Shown: positions 6,971 through 15,686 of the stretch, piece by piece
Layout of the letters: each line of letters starts with the position of its first letter
Position numbering within the stretch: position 1 is the first letter of the stretch
NCBI GenBank assembly: GCA_900199505.1
Contig: FZQV01000025.1
Location: forward strand, 1 to 38,897
Source of the DNA: Ruaniaceae bacterium KH17
GTDB lineage: Bacteria; Actinomycetota; Actinomycetes; Actinomycetales; Actinomycetaceae
Direction of reading: 5' to 3'
DNA: 38,897 nucleotides
Made by a program: the position numbers and the translations under genes
Notes under the pieces: model-generated
The model's database searches: none
The model's input: only the letters and a program-made list of their open reading frames with translations
What the model was told of the DNA's origin: nothing

Positions 6971-7594
6971 ATGACCGTTCTCCCGCGCCCCGAATGGCGC
7001 CGCGCACTGCATCGCTTCCGGCACCTCCTTGCCGCCGTTGCCGCGCTCGCCGCGCTCCTGATTGTGGTGCGTGTGTTCGCGCCCGGGACGCGGGTGTGGG
7101 CGCTGGCCGCGGACACTCCCGCGGGGACCACCCTCAGCGCCGCTCACCTCGAGACGGTGCGTGTGCCGCGGGAAACCGTCCCTTTCGGGACCTTCACCGA
7201 TCCGCCGATCGGGCGGCAGCTGGTGCTCGATCTTCCCGCACACACGGTCCTTAGCGAGTCTCTGGCCGACGGCGATGGGCTCGCCGATCTGGCGCCTCCT
7301 GGAACGCTGGTCTTCCCCCTCGCTCTCGCGGACGCCGGTTCGCGCGCGCTGGTCTCCCCCGGCGCGATCGTCTCCGTGGTGGCCGCCGACCCCCTCGACG
7401 GGACCGCGCAGGTCGTGGACGGCGTCGTCGTGCTCGCCGTATTCGAGAGCGATTCCAGCTCGATTCTTGGGGGCGGGCTTGGGGGTGGTGTGAGCGATAA
7501 CGCGGTCGCGGTGGTTGCCGTTCCACGAGAATCCGCTAGTTTCGTTCTCAGTGCGAGTGGATCAATCCCGGTCCGCATCGCCATCACACGTTAG
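6971..7594 (+). CDS. SAF-domain (CpaB/RcpC-like) exported protein
   Basis: A 207-residue protein. A short basic N-terminus is followed by one hydrophobic segment (about 19-38), an uncleaved anchor or signal peptide. An SAF-type domain (about 42-105) includes LAADTPAGTTLSAAHLETV and IGRQLVLDLPAHTVLSESL, and a second beta-rich domain follows (about 110-207). SAF modules of this kind occur in CpaB/RcpC pilus-assembly proteins. No other pilus genes are present, and the same single gene sits near mscL and the fmdB gene in corynebacteria, where its role is unknown. The start is ATG at 6971; CACGCT lies 6 nt upstream and no Shine-Dalgarno is visible. mscL follows after 12 bp, so the two are probably co-transcribed. 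Confidence 0.8.
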   Translation: MTVLPRPEWRRALHRFRHLLAAVAALAALLIVVRVFAPGTRVWALAADTPAGTTLSAAHLETVRVPRETVPFGTFTDPPIGRQLVLDLPAHTVLSESLADGDGLADLAPPGTLVFPLALADAGSRALVSPGAIVSVVAADPLDGTAQVVDGVVVLAVFESDSSSILGGGLGGGVSDNAVAVVAVPRESASFVLSASGSIPVRIAITR

Positions 7595-7606
7595 GAGAAG
7601 GCCCTC

Positions 7607-7984
7607 ATGATTCAGGGATTCAAGGAATTCATCGCGCGCGGAAACGCCATGGAGATGGCCGTGGGCATCATCATCGGTGCCGCATTCGGCAACGTGATCA
7701 CCGCACTCGTCGAGAAGTCCATCAACCCGCTGATCGGCGCGATCTTCGGCCAGCCGAACTTTGACTCCGTACTCTCGTTCACCATCGGGGACGCGGTGGT
7801 CATGCCGGGCGCCACGCTCACCGCGCTCGTGAACTTCCTGATCGTTGCCTTCGCCCTGTACTTCTTCATCGTGGTGCCGATGAACAAGCTCGCCGCGGCC
7901 AGAAAGAAGGGTGAGGAGGAAGAGGCAGAGCCCACCGATGTGGAGCTGCTCGCCGAGATCCGCGACTTGCTGAAGAAGTCCTAA
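7607..7984 (+). CDS. mscL: Large-conductance mechanosensitive channel MscL
   Basis: A 125-residue inner-membrane channel that opens under high membrane tension to release solutes on hypo-osmotic shock. The N-terminal amphipathic helix MIQGFKEFIARGNAMEMAVG is followed by TM1 IIIGAAFGNVITALVEKSI (21-39). A periplasmic loop and TM2 LTALVNFLIVAFALYFFIVVP (about 68-88) come next. The charged C-terminal bundle (KKGEEEEAEPTDVELLAEIRDLLKKS) completes the usual pentameric MscL layout. The ATG is preceded by AGGAG. It is tandem with the SAF-domain gene and ends 2 bp before the stop of the convergent small gene. Confidence 0.97.
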   Translation: MIQGFKEFIARGNAMEMAVGIIIGAAFGNVITALVEKSINPLIGAIFGQPNFDSVLSFTIGDAVVMPGATLTALVNFLIVAFALYFFIVVPMNKLAAARKKGEEEEAEPTDVELLAEIRDLLKKS

Positions 7985-7985
7985 C

Positions 7986-8213
7986 TCACCAGTGCGGGGG
8001 GACGCCCTCGCGCAGGCGCTGATCGTTCGAGTCGGCGCCATCTCCCCAGCCTCGGGGATCATCGCTCGGCGATCGTTCCGGAATCACCGGAACGTCGCCG
8101 GGCGATTCCTTTTCGCCAGGCGTGTATTCCGCCTCCGGGAACGCCTCTTCGATGATCAGCTCTGGAGGCTCCGGATCGCTGTGCATTCCGGGCCTGCTGG
8201 CACGGCGACTCAC
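7986..8213 (-). CDS. Small acidic hypothetical protein
   Basis: A 75-residue, soluble, acidic, Pro/Glu/Asp-rich protein. Its core PEPPELIIEEAFPEAEYTPG is followed by a polar tail. I do not recognise a domain and it looks largely disordered. Its GTG start (8213-8211) overlaps the TGA stop of the large upstream gene in a GTGA junction, so translation is probably coupled to the helicase-like protein. The two are likely to act together or at least share expression. The reality of the gene rests on this overlap and on its exact fit against the mscL stop codon. Confidence 0.6.
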   Translation of the reverse strand: MSRRASRPGMHSDPEPPELIIEEAFPEAEYTPGEKESPGDVPVIPERSPSDDPRGWGDGADSNDQRLREGVPPHW

Positions 8214-11200
8214 TGCGCGAGCCTCCGAGCTGCGGCACCGCCCAACGCGTTGTCAATCCGCTTGCCGCGCCGCTTCACACCGAGCTTCACGCGCATCGCC
8301 GCAACGAGATCGTCCTCGGCCATTCCCACGGTAAAGCAGGAATCCGCGATCTCGTCGAGCTCGTCATCCGAGTAGTCGCGGATGTCACGGGTCACCGTGG
8401 CGAACAGGCTTTCCTGCACGGGGGCCTTCGGCGCCAGTTCAAGTTCGGACTCCGAGGAACTCGCTTCGTCTCGGTTCGGACCGTCCAGGTCCTCACTCAA
8501 CGAGCCTGAAGTGTCTTGCTCGGACTGCTGCTCCGAGTCCGAGGCCTCCGGCGCGGCGTCCTCCGAGTCCGTGAACACTTCAGGGCTGTCTTGACTCGAA
8601 ACTTCCAGGTCCTCACTCAACGAGCCCGACGTCTCCGGCTCGGGACCCGGTTCTCGCTGAGCGATCTCGGCTGCATCCGGTGCGGCCTCTGGCTCATCCC
8701 CCTCCGCAGCGGCCGTGGCCGGCTCAGGCGAGGAGACACCGTCGGGTTCGGGGACCGCGGCGGGCACCGGTTCGGACTCGACCACCGGCTCGGGGGGTGC
8801 GGGCGGGGCCTCCACGATGCGCGCACACACGAGCGCCTCGATCGCGTCCGTTTCGCTGATGGGATCCATGAACACGGCCGTTGAGAACGCCATGTGCACG
8901 TCCCAGCCGTGGCGCTCAAGGCGCTGCACCCAGAGCCGATCACGGCGCCGGAGCGAGGGCTCGGCAATGTAATCGGGAGAGTCCGTCAGCACGGCAACCA
9001 CGAGCTCGCCGGGGCAATCGGGGTGGCCCACGGCGAGCGGGATCCGTACGCCGCCGTCGAAGCCGTATTGCGGCGCAACCGTCAGCCCACGCTCGCGTAG
9101 CCGACGCGCGAGATCGGACAGGAGCCGATCCGCTTCGCCCGCACTCGGCGCGCTCTTGGCCTTCGATGACCCCGGCCCGGCGGGCGAGTCCGATGCGAAG
9201 TCCAGCAACGCATCCAACAGCTTCGCGCCCGGATGACTCAGCCGATCGCCGTCGAGCTCCTCGGGAGCGATACAGGAAACCACCTCGAGGTTGTGGCGCA
9301 CGGCATCCAGCGCGTCGATCATCAGCGAGAGGCCCTCAGGCGTGGAGATCGGACCAAAGCGGTGCAGTACGCGGCCGTGAGGGGTCTTCGCGAAGCCCAC
9401 GGAGAGGATCACGGTATCGCGCAGGAGGCCGGCCGCCTCTTCAATCTCGAGCACGGGGATGTCCAGCGCCGCCAACTCGGGATCGCGCGCCATGGCGTCC
9501 GCAATCCGCCGTGCGCAGATCGCCGAAAGCGAGACAATCCCGAGGCTCTCACCCTTGTGCTCACGCGCGAGCTCCAGCACGCGCTGCACCTCGGCGTCCA
9601 CGCCCTCCACGCTCACCGAACCGATCGCGGGCGCACCCACTCCGTCCACGAGGTGGAGCCGGATGCGTGACGGCGATGGGCGCGTGGGGACGGTGCCGAG
9701 CGTCCCGTATCCCTGTCCGGCCAGGAACGAGGCGATGTGCTCCTCGCGCTGGCCGCGATCCGTGGGAAGCAGGACCGAAGGTAGCGTTCCATTCAGCTCA
9801 TCGACCACGCCCGAGCTCCGCCGCGAGAGATCTCCGACGAACACGAGTTGCGTGGCACGCGAGAGCGCGCCCACGAGAGCTCCCGTGGGAAGGTTCTGGG
9901 CGCCGTCGACCACCATGAGGTCCACATGGCGGCTCGTGGGCAGGACCTGGCCCACCTGCAGCGCCGGAACCACCCAGATCGGCCGCGTGGTGGTCATCAG
10001 TTCGGGGAAACGACCGCGCAGAGTGCGCAGATCCGCGCCGTGGCCCTGCGCGAGCTCGCGCCAGAGATCCTGCGCGGATGCCTTGTCATCGAGTACGGTG
10101 CGCGCAAGGCGGCGCGAGGCTGCGCGCAGGATCGGGCCGGACAAGGTGCGCACCTGTGCCTCGTCCAGCGCGCGGAACGCCGAGGAAACCTCGTTGAGCG
10201 TGGCGCCGTCAAACTTCGCCAGGTTTGCGTCCGAGCGCACGATCGACTCAAGAACCGAGGCCCACCACGCGAGTTCGAGTTCGTTGGCGACCCCGGTCTC
10301 GCTCACCTTGCGCTCGGACAGATCCGCGATGAACGCGCCCAGCCCCTGCTCCCGCAGCTCGCCCGAAAGCGAGTTGATCTCGGGGATGTAGCGCAGGGCG
10401 GAGGGATCCGAACCGAGCGCGAGCATGCGATCGCGTAGCTCCTCAAGCGGCATGGCCAGCAGATCGTCCACGAGGACGGAATCCGGCTTCGCCAGCCAGG
10501 TGCGGGCCTCGCTCGCGGTCCGCTCGAGCTCCCCAAGGCCTTGCGGTAGGTGCGGCCAGCCGCCACCTGGGCAGTACCGGCGCCAAACGTCCCGCTGCTC
10601 TTTGATCGTGGCCAGTGCGGCGTGGAGATCCTCGACCGTGCGGCCCGGCCGGATCATGTCCTTGGCCTGCTTCGTGAGGCGGCGCCGCGTGGACGCCGGC
10701 ATCGGCAGATCCTTCTCCTTACGCCACGCGGAACTGGCAGTGGCAATCACCATGTCATTGGGTGAGCGCTCGTAGATCACCGGGATGAATGTGTCGAGTG
10801 ACTCGCGGATTCCCTGGAGCATCTCGATCTGCTCGCACCAATCGCCGAGCGAGACCGCCCGCTCCAGCCCGGTCTCACGGGCCACCCGGCCGACGTCGGC
10901 CAGGACCCTCGGCAACAGATCCTCGCCGAGCTTCTGGGTCGCCTCGAGCACGCCTGTGACCGCATCCGGATCGGTGATCGTCGAGCCGAACCAGGGGGTG
11001 TCCTCGGGGCGCAGCGTGAAGCCGCCGAGGCGCGCAATGCTCTCGAGCTTTTCCACTGCCTGCGCGCGCACCTCGGGGGTGAGCGCCCGCGTGGTCTCCT
11101 CGTCGAATCGGACTGTGGTGCGGGGTGCGCCCGGGCCGGAGGTCAGATCCGCGAGCCCTTGCAGGGCATCGTAGGCCGTGCGCTCCCAGCTCGCGCGGGG

Positions 11201-12523
11201 CACATGTAGCGCCCGCGCATACTCCTCAAGCTTGGCGCGGGTGGCACTCAGATCGCTGCGTAGCGCGCGCACCGCCTGCTCGTCCACTGGATCGGGCGCG
11301 GGGCGCAACGAGTTGCGAAGCACGCCAGGCGACTGCGTGCGCCAGGCGGCATCCTGCAGATCGAGCACGAGCGAGCCGAGGCCGCGCTCCTCCAGTTCGC
11401 TGACAACCGCTCGGCCCGCGCGGCGCGTTCCGGTGACATACACGACCGACTTCCCGGAGGCCGCCGCATCCGCGAGGATCGCGGAGAGCATCGCGGGAAC
11501 ATCGGAGCCTGGACGGGCGTCGAGAATCAGATCGTAGCCGGCCACGACGTGATCGAGGACGGCCTGCTGCTCGGGATCGAGATCGCCCACTCCACGCTCG
11601 GCATCCGGCGCGCGATCAGTGCGCTGACGCTCGGGCAGTTCGACAGCGAGGTGACGTTTCACCTCGAGATCCCCCGCGAGGGCACGCACGATGTGGTGCT
11701 CCGGCCAGTGCCGCGAGACCGCCAGGAGATCCTCCTGCAGCGCCGTCACCGGATGCACGAACGGCCCCACGTAGAGCTTTTCGCTCATCTCGAAATCGGA
11801 GAGATGACCGGCCCCCAGCTGAGTGAGTTGCGCGAGAGTTGCGCGCGGAGAGAAGCCATCAACGGTCACGGACATCGCCGCGAGCGCCGCCAGGTCATCA
11901 GTCGCCCCAGCCCTCTGAAGTGCGGAGACCAACTCCGGGTTGATCTCGACGCCGGGCATCAAGGTGAGCTCGAGATCGCTCTCGGATAGCTCACGCAGGT
12001 GCGCGGGGCGCAGCAGAAGTGGTGCGTTGACCAGCCGCACGTCGCCGTCCGTGTCGATTTCACCCCACTGTCCGACGCCGAGGGCGAGGTACACGGGAGC
12101 CGCCCCGAACCGCTCGGCGAACTCGGCAGCACGCACGAGCATCGCGCGGGCGGTCTCCCGCGCCACGGCCAGCGCGGCGGGGTCTCGCACCAAACTGGAG
12201 AGCCGTGTGGCGCGGCCCGCGTAGAGCTGCGCAATGCCCGATGGGTGCGCGTGCGTGATGTCGATGATCGCGCCCTCGAGTTGGGTGAGATCGGTGAGGG
12301 TCGAGTAGTCGGACAGCTCACGGATCTGCTCAGACCAATGTGCGCGGGCCTTCTCGAAGAGATCGGACTCGGGTTCCACCAAGGGTGCGGGATCGTCGTC
12401 GGGCTTGAGAGTGGGTTCCGGCTCGCGTGCGGGTGCCGGCCGCGGAACGGCGCCCTGTTCGATGGGCGCGGCTTCGGGCGCGGGAGCAGCGTCCTTGCGT
12501 CGGCGAGAGAAGAGCGGAGCCAT
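8210..12523 (-). CDS. DUF4011/helicase/nuclease-architecture protein with degraded active sites
   Basis: A 1437-residue protein laid out like large SF1-helicase/Vsr-nuclease proteins. A Pro-rich leader (1-55) is followed by a DUF4011-like domain (60-290, with PLLLRPAHLRELSESDLELT). The helicase core begins at DLDPEQQAVL (314-323). A PD-(D/E)xK nuclease-like domain lies at about 1130-1225, an acidic linker follows, and a DUF3320-like tail ends the protein (GVKRRGKRIDNAL). The Walker A loop reads DARPGSDVPAM (335-345) with no GKT/GKS. The Walker B region reads LMVVDGAQNLP (about 862-872) where DEA(S/H) is expected. The nuclease stretch reads RIPLAV and VVAVLTDSPDY, lacking the expected Asp and Glu/Cys-Asp residues. 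It may be a structural pseudo-enzyme. The start ATG has TAGCCT 6 nt upstream (leaderless type). A short coupled gene follows. Confidence 0.8.
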   Translation of the reverse strand: MAPLFSRRRKDAAPAPEAAPIEQGAVPRPAPAREPEPTLKPDDDPAPLVEPESDLFEKARAHWSEQIRELSDYSTLTDLTQLEGAIIDITHAHPSGIAQLYAGRATRLSSLVRDPAALAVARETARAMLVRAAEFAERFGAAPVYLALGVGQWGEIDTDGDVRLVNAPLLLRPAHLRELSESDLELTLMPGVEINPELVSALQRAGATDDLAALAAMSVTVDGFSPRATLAQLTQLGAGHLSDFEMSEKLYVGPFVHPVTALQEDLLAVSRHWPEHHIVRALAGDLEVKRHLAVELPERQRTDRAPDAERGVGDLDPEQQAVLDHVVAGYDLILDARPGSDVPAMLSAILADAAASGKSVVYVTGTRRAGRAVVSELEERGLGSLVLDLQDAAWRTQSPGVLRNSLRPAPDPVDEQAVRALRSDLSATRAKLEEYARALHVPRASWERTAYDALQGLADLTSGPGAPRTTVRFDEETTRALTPEVRAQAVEKLESIARLGGFTLRPEDTPWFGSTITDPDAVTGVLEATQKLGEDLLPRVLADVGRVARETGLERAVSLGDWCEQIEMLQGIRESLDTFIPVIYERSPNDMVIATASSAWRKEKDLPMPASTRRRLTKQAKDMIRPGRTVEDLHAALATIKEQRDVWRRYCPGGGWPHLPQGLGELERTASEARTWLAKPDSVLVDDLLAMPLEELRDRMLALGSDPSALRYIPEINSLSGELREQGLGAFIADLSERKVSETGVANELELAWWASVLESIVRSDANLAKFDGATLNEVSSAFRALDEAQVRTLSGPILRAASRRLARTVLDDKASAQDLWRELAQGHGADLRTLRGRFPELMTTTRPIWVVPALQVGQVLPTSRHVDLMVVDGAQNLPTGALVGALSRATQLVFVGDLSRRSSGVVDELNGTLPSVLLPTDRGQREEHIASFLAGQGYGTLGTVPTRPSPSRIRLHLVDGVGAPAIGSVSVEGVDAEVQRVLELAREHKGESLGIVSLSAICARRIADAMARDPELAALDIPVLEIEEAAGLLRDTVILSVGFAKTPHGRVLHRFGPISTPEGLSLMIDALDAVRHNLEVVSCIAPEELDGDRLSHPGAKLLDALLDFASDSPAGPGSSKAKSAPSAGEADRLLSDLARRLRERGLTVAPQYGFDGGVRIPLAVGHPDCPGELVVAVLTDSPDYIAEPSLRRRDRLWVQRLERHGWDVHMAFSTAVFMDPISETDAIEALVCARIVEAPPAPPEPVVESEPVPAAVPEPDGVSSPEPATAAAEGDEPEAAPDAAEIAQREPGPEPETSGSLSEDLEVSSQDSPEVFTDSEDAAPEASDSEQQSEQDTSGSLSEDLDGPNRDEASSSESELELAPKAPVQESLFATVTRDIRDYSDDELDEIADSCFTVGMAEDDLVAAMRVKLGVKRRGKRIDNALGGAAARRLAQ
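8484..8626 (-). repeat. In-frame 23-bp direct repeat inside the large gene
   Basis: The same 23 bases (beginning TCCAGGTCCTCACTCAACG) occur at 8484-8506 and 8604-8626. They are exactly 120 bp apart, so the reading frame is kept. They encode the repeated peptide SGSLSEDL in the acidic, Ser/Glu-rich linker near the C-terminus. Recombination between copies would delete 40 residues without a frameshift, a likely site of length variation between strains. Confidence 0.8.
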
Positions 12524-12901
12524 TCCACCAGGCTAAACCGTGCGAGGCCCTCGGCAATGGTGCAACACCGCGAAACGCACGGACCGGAGCCCCTCACGCG
12601 GTGAGAGCTTCCCGCACGGAGTCAAGATATCGGGGCCCCGAGGGCGGCCGCGCGGCTAGACCGTACAGGACGTGCGGAACGAAGCGCGACACGCAGGGGG
12701 CTTCGCATCGCGCTTCGTCCACCTTTGAGTATGTCGTGAGTCCAGGCATGAGCACAAGAGTTCGACCTACGTCTAGTCGCGCGACTTCTGTGCAAACACC
12801 ACATCTTTCACGCGAGGCGAGCTCGGACAGCCCGACGAGCGGCTCGCATCGGCCGGTAGTCTTCTCGTAGAGAGTGCTGGAAGGGAACGCGAGCCGCCAT
12901 C
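12524..12901. other. Divergent intergenic region with a perfect 11-bp inverted repeat
   Basis: This 378-bp spacer separates the helicase-like gene (minus) from the DMT transporter gene (plus). No gene was identified. ACGAAGCGCGA at 12679-12689 and TCGCGCTTCGT at 12708-12718 form a perfect 11-bp inverted repeat with an 18-nt loop. TAGTCT near 12858 is a possible -10 for the transporter gene. No riboswitch class was recognised. Confidence 0.5.
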
Positions 12902-13843
12902 ATGAAGTCAATCCCCTTATGGAGCGCCATCCTCCTCGCGCTCGCCGCCGGGTCGATGATGGCGCTGCAATCGCGAGTAAACGGGGAGCTAGCCGCGCGG
13001 CTCGATGACCCGTTTACGGGCACCGCGCTCGTCTTCCTGTGCTCGAACCTCGTCCTCGCGGCCCTGCTGCCATTCTGGAAGCCGGGGCGCGACGGCCTCG
13101 CCCGGGTCACACAGGCACTCAAGAACGGCGACATCCCACCGTGGATGATTCTGGGCGGGCTCGTGGGCGGAACGTATGTCCTCAGCCAGAGCCTCGTGGT
13201 CACCACGTTGGGCGTGGCACTGTTCTCGGTCGCGTCCGTGGGCGGCCAGACAATCGGCGGCGCGGTCATGGACCGCACCTCGATCGTCCCCGGCGGGCCG
13301 CACCTCCTCACGCCTGCCAGGCTTCTCGGAGCACTCCTCACGCTCGCCGCGGTGGCGATCACCCAATTCTCGAGCTTCAGCTCCGGGGTGCCGCCGTGGA
13401 TGCTCCTGCTACCCATCGCCGTCGGGATCGCACAAGGCTGGCAGCAGGCGGTCAACGCGCGGGTTCGGATCATCGCCCAGAGCACTTTCACGAGCACACT
13501 GTTCAATGGCGTCACGGGCCTGGCGATCCTGATTCCGCTCGCAATCATTCAGGTGGCGCGCAACGGCGTCCCTGGGGACTTCCCGGGCCAATGGTGGCTG
13601 TATTCGGGCGGCGTCTTCGGGATCCTCTTCGCCGGGCTGGCGTCGATCGTGGTGCATCGGACCGGGGCGCTCGTTTACACGCTACTGGCGGTCACGGGGC
13701 AGCTCAGCACCGCGCTGATTCTGGATCTCGCGCGGCACGCCAGCATCCCGGCCACCACAGTCATTGGCCTCGCGCTGGCGATGATCGGCGTGGTGATTGG
13801 GAGCCTCCGAAAGCGTCCGCCACAGCTCCGCCGCCAAGCCTAA
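12902..13843 (+). CDS. DMT-superfamily transporter, YdcZ (DUF606) type
   Basis: A 313-residue integral membrane protein with about ten hydrophobic segments in two tandem DMT_YdcZ repeats. The first repeat (about 5-150) starts with LALAAGSMMALQSRVNGELA. The second (about 158-305) starts after the SSFSSGVPPW linker and contains AVGIAQGWQQAVNARV. The Q-x-x-x-N-x-x-L pattern near each repeat start is typical of DUF606, small drug/metabolite-type exporters or importers of unknown substrate. It reads alone; the next genes lie on the other strand, with the membrane-protein gene converging 29 bp later. The ATG at 12902 is taken although only a distant GGAAGGG precedes it. Confidence 0.88.
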   Translation: MKSIPLWSAILLALAAGSMMALQSRVNGELAARLDDPFTGTALVFLCSNLVLAALLPFWKPGRDGLARVTQALKNGDIPPWMILGGLVGGTYVLSQSLVVTTLGVALFSVASVGGQTIGGAVMDRTSIVPGGPHLLTPARLLGALLTLAAVAITQFSSFSSGVPPWMLLLPIAVGIAQGWQQAVNARVRIIAQSTFTSTLFNGVTGLAILIPLAIIQVARNGVPGDFPGQWWLYSGGVFGILFAGLASIVVHRTGALVYTLLAVTGQLSTALILDLARHASIPATTVIGLALAMIGVVIGSLRKRPPQLRRQA

Positions 13844-13872
13844 CCTCGCCAACCTTGCCCGCACCTGCGTGG

Positions 13873-14385
13873 TTAGCCCTCCATCTGCTCGAAGTTCTCG
13901 AGATACTCCTGGTACACATCCGTCACGGTCACATCAATGACACCGAATGGGATCCAGACGCGCTCGCCGTCGGTCATGTCCTCACGCAATGGCGTGAGCC
14001 CGAAAGCCGTCTGGGCCGTGACGATTGCGAGCACCGTGAAGCCCACCAGCACCGCCACGGTGGAACGCAAAACACGATCCGCATCCGCAACGCTGGCTCT
14101 CCGGCCTGCCACGGTAACGCCCGCGATCACAATCAGGAGCGCCAGGAACACCGTCCAGAGCGACGGCCCCAGCTCCATCGACACGGAGAGGATCGGCCCG
14201 TCAGTCGGTTGTCCGTCACTGCCGGTGGGGCCGTATTCGCCCGAGATGCCACCGAAGGTCATCCCCTTCGATGACAGGCACGCGGCCCAGTAGGCCCAGC
14301 AGCAGAGCCCGAGCGCGATAAGAACGCGCACCACGCGGCGTAGGGTTAGTTGAGTCTCGGCAGACACCTTCACGTCCGTGGTCAC
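13873..14385 (-). CDS. Membrane protein, third gene of the GntR operon
   Basis: A 170-residue protein with three hydrophobic segments: about 15-33 (VVRVLIALGLCCWAYWAAC), 70-90 and 103-123. A polar, glycine-rich extracytoplasmic loop lies between the first two and an acidic C-terminal tail ends the protein. No family is recognised. The GTG start at 14385 overlaps the TGA stop of the GntR gene (GTGA) and has AGGAGG 8 nt upstream, so translation is coupled to the regulator. A longer in-frame start at 14421 is less likely. It is probably a partner of the other membrane protein in the operon; the function is unknown. Confidence 0.72.
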   Translation of the reverse strand: MTTDVKVSAETQLTLRRVVRVLIALGLCCWAYWAACLSSKGMTFGGISGEYGPTGSDGQPTDGPILSVSMELGPSLWTVFLALLIVIAGVTVAGRRASVADADRVLRSTVAVLVGFTVLAIVTAQTAFGLTPLREDMTDGERVWIPFGVIDVTVTDVYQEYLENFEQMEG

Positions 14386-14768
14386 TTCATGCCTCCTTGT
14401 TCCATCTCCCGCTTCGCCCATGCGCCTTGAATGAGCCCGACGACGTCGGCGCGGCTGAGGCCCGACCCCTCGGCTCGGTCCAGCAGGTGTTGCACCGCGA
14501 GGTCGAGTTGGCTGGGAAGAGTGCCCTCCGCGCTCTGCCCCTTCACACGCGACCCCGCGGCGCGGCTTGTGGTGATGAGACCTGCGGCCTCGAGTTCGGC
14601 ATAGGCACGCGCAACGGTCCCGGGTGCCACGCGGAGGTCCCCCGCGAGTTGCCGGATCGCGGGAAGCCGGTGCCCATCCGCGAGTTCGCCCGCGCGGATC
14701 TGCGCGGCGATCTGCGAGCGGATCTGCTCAAAGGGCGGGACCGCGCTGGTCTCGTCGACGACGATCAT
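14382..14768 (-). CDS. GntR-family regulator, YtrA-like
   Basis: A 128-residue transcription regulator. The winged-helix DNA-binding domain spans about residues 7-75: PPFEQIRSQIAAQIRAGEL, LPAIRQLAGDLRVAPGTVARAY, then LEAAGLITTSRAAGSRV. Only about 50 residues follow, a short helical dimerisation tail rather than an FCD or UTRA effector domain. That is the mark of the YtrA subfamily, which usually represses its own transporter operon. Its ATG overlaps the stop of the preceding membrane-protein gene (ATGA), and its stop overlaps the next start (GTGA). Two palindromes at the operon promoter (15687-15754) of the GTGTAT/ATACAC type are its probable operators. No ABC ATPase accompanies it, unlike typical ytr operons. 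Confidence 0.9.
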   Translation of the reverse strand: MIVVDETSAVPPFEQIRSQIAAQIRAGELADGHRLPAIRQLAGDLRVAPGTVARAYAELEAAGLITTSRAAGSRVKGQSAEGTLPSQLDLAVQHLLDRAEGSGLSRADVVGLIQGAWAKREMEQGGMK

Positions 14769-15673
14769 TGCGCCGGCTCTCGCTCCGGCACCGCCATCGC
14801 ATGTCGCGGCAAACCCGCAGCGCGGGAGAGCGCCGAGCCGAAGACGATGAACGCCACCACTGCAATCACGAGCACGACCATCGCATAGAGGAAGAAGAAG
14901 TCACTCCCGCCAGGAGCCGCATGCATACGCTCTCCGAAAACCGCATAGACCACTACCGCCACGGTTGCGGCGCACTGGACGAGCAGTGCCCCAGCGCTCA
15001 GTTGCACGATGATTTCCGCGCTCTCCGACCGCCACCGCCGGTCCTGCTCTGCCAGCCCGATTCCCGGCAGCGCGGGGATCTCGGTTACTCGCCGGAGCGC
15101 GAACCAGGTCACGGCTGCGAGTACACAGGTCACGCCCACCAGCGGGAGCGTGAGGTGCCACCCCGGGCTCGTGCCCACAAATCCCGGAACGTGCCGTAGA
15201 TCGGGAGCGCGTCCGAGGACGCCGTCCTCGAACTCGACGAAGAGTACGCCAAGAGCTGCGGCAATTGAGATCACGGCCGCAGTTCCCCACCATACGATCG
15301 AACGGCGGGTCACCGAGTCGCGGGGTGCACGCGGTTCGAGCGATGCCGCACGTTGCGGACCCACCGAACCGTCGCGGCCCGGCCACGTCGCGTAGACCAG
15401 TAACCCACCCCCGACGGCGAGTCCCGGCACCAATGCGATCCAGCCGGGCCCGATGGCGATAGCAACGAGCAGCAGCACTATCGCGAGGACAAGGGCGACT
15501 GTCGCCGCGCCAATCATGCGCCGGCGAGCGGCCTGCAAAGCGACCTGTGCGTGTTGATCGAGATCAGCGCGAGGAGACGTGGCGATCATCCCTCGCCCGA
15601 CGACCCACGCCACAGCAATCGCCGCAGGAATCATGAGCATGAAGAGCCACATCAACGCCGAAACCCACCGCAC
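14765..15673 (-). CDS. Multispanning membrane protein, first gene of the GntR operon
   Basis: A 302-residue protein with about seven hydrophobic helices: 7-25, 53-72, 75-92, 127-147, 176-193, 229-250 and 263-285. The helices alternate with basic cytoplasmic stretches. The pattern is reminiscent of DUF1648-type membrane proteins found in YtrA/GntR operons, but I cannot identify the family with certainty. The GTG start at 15673 is preceded by GAAGGGG. It leads a three-gene operon with overlapping stops and starts. The promoter carries two palindromes, so expression is expected to be repressed by the GntR protein and induced by an unknown signal. Confidence 0.7.
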   Translation of the reverse strand: MRWVSALMWLFMLMIPAAIAVAWVVGRGMIATSPRADLDQHAQVALQAARRRMIGAATVALVLAIVLLLVAIAIGPGWIALVPGLAVGGGLLVYATWPGRDGSVGPQRAASLEPRAPRDSVTRRSIVWWGTAAVISIAAALGVLFVEFEDGVLGRAPDLRHVPGFVGTSPGWHLTLPLVGVTCVLAAVTWFALRRVTEIPALPGIGLAEQDRRWRSESAEIIVQLSAGALLVQCAATVAVVVYAVFGERMHAAPGGSDFFFLYAMVVLVIAVVAFIVFGSALSRAAGLPRHAMAVPEREPAQ

Positions 15674-15686
15674 AGCGCACCCCTTC

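Noticed and set aside
8881-9918. 345-codon plus-strand frame opposite the helicase-like gene
   Set aside because: It has an extreme Arg/Pro/Ser composition typical of an antisense shadow; the minus strand encodes recognisable domains across the whole stretch.
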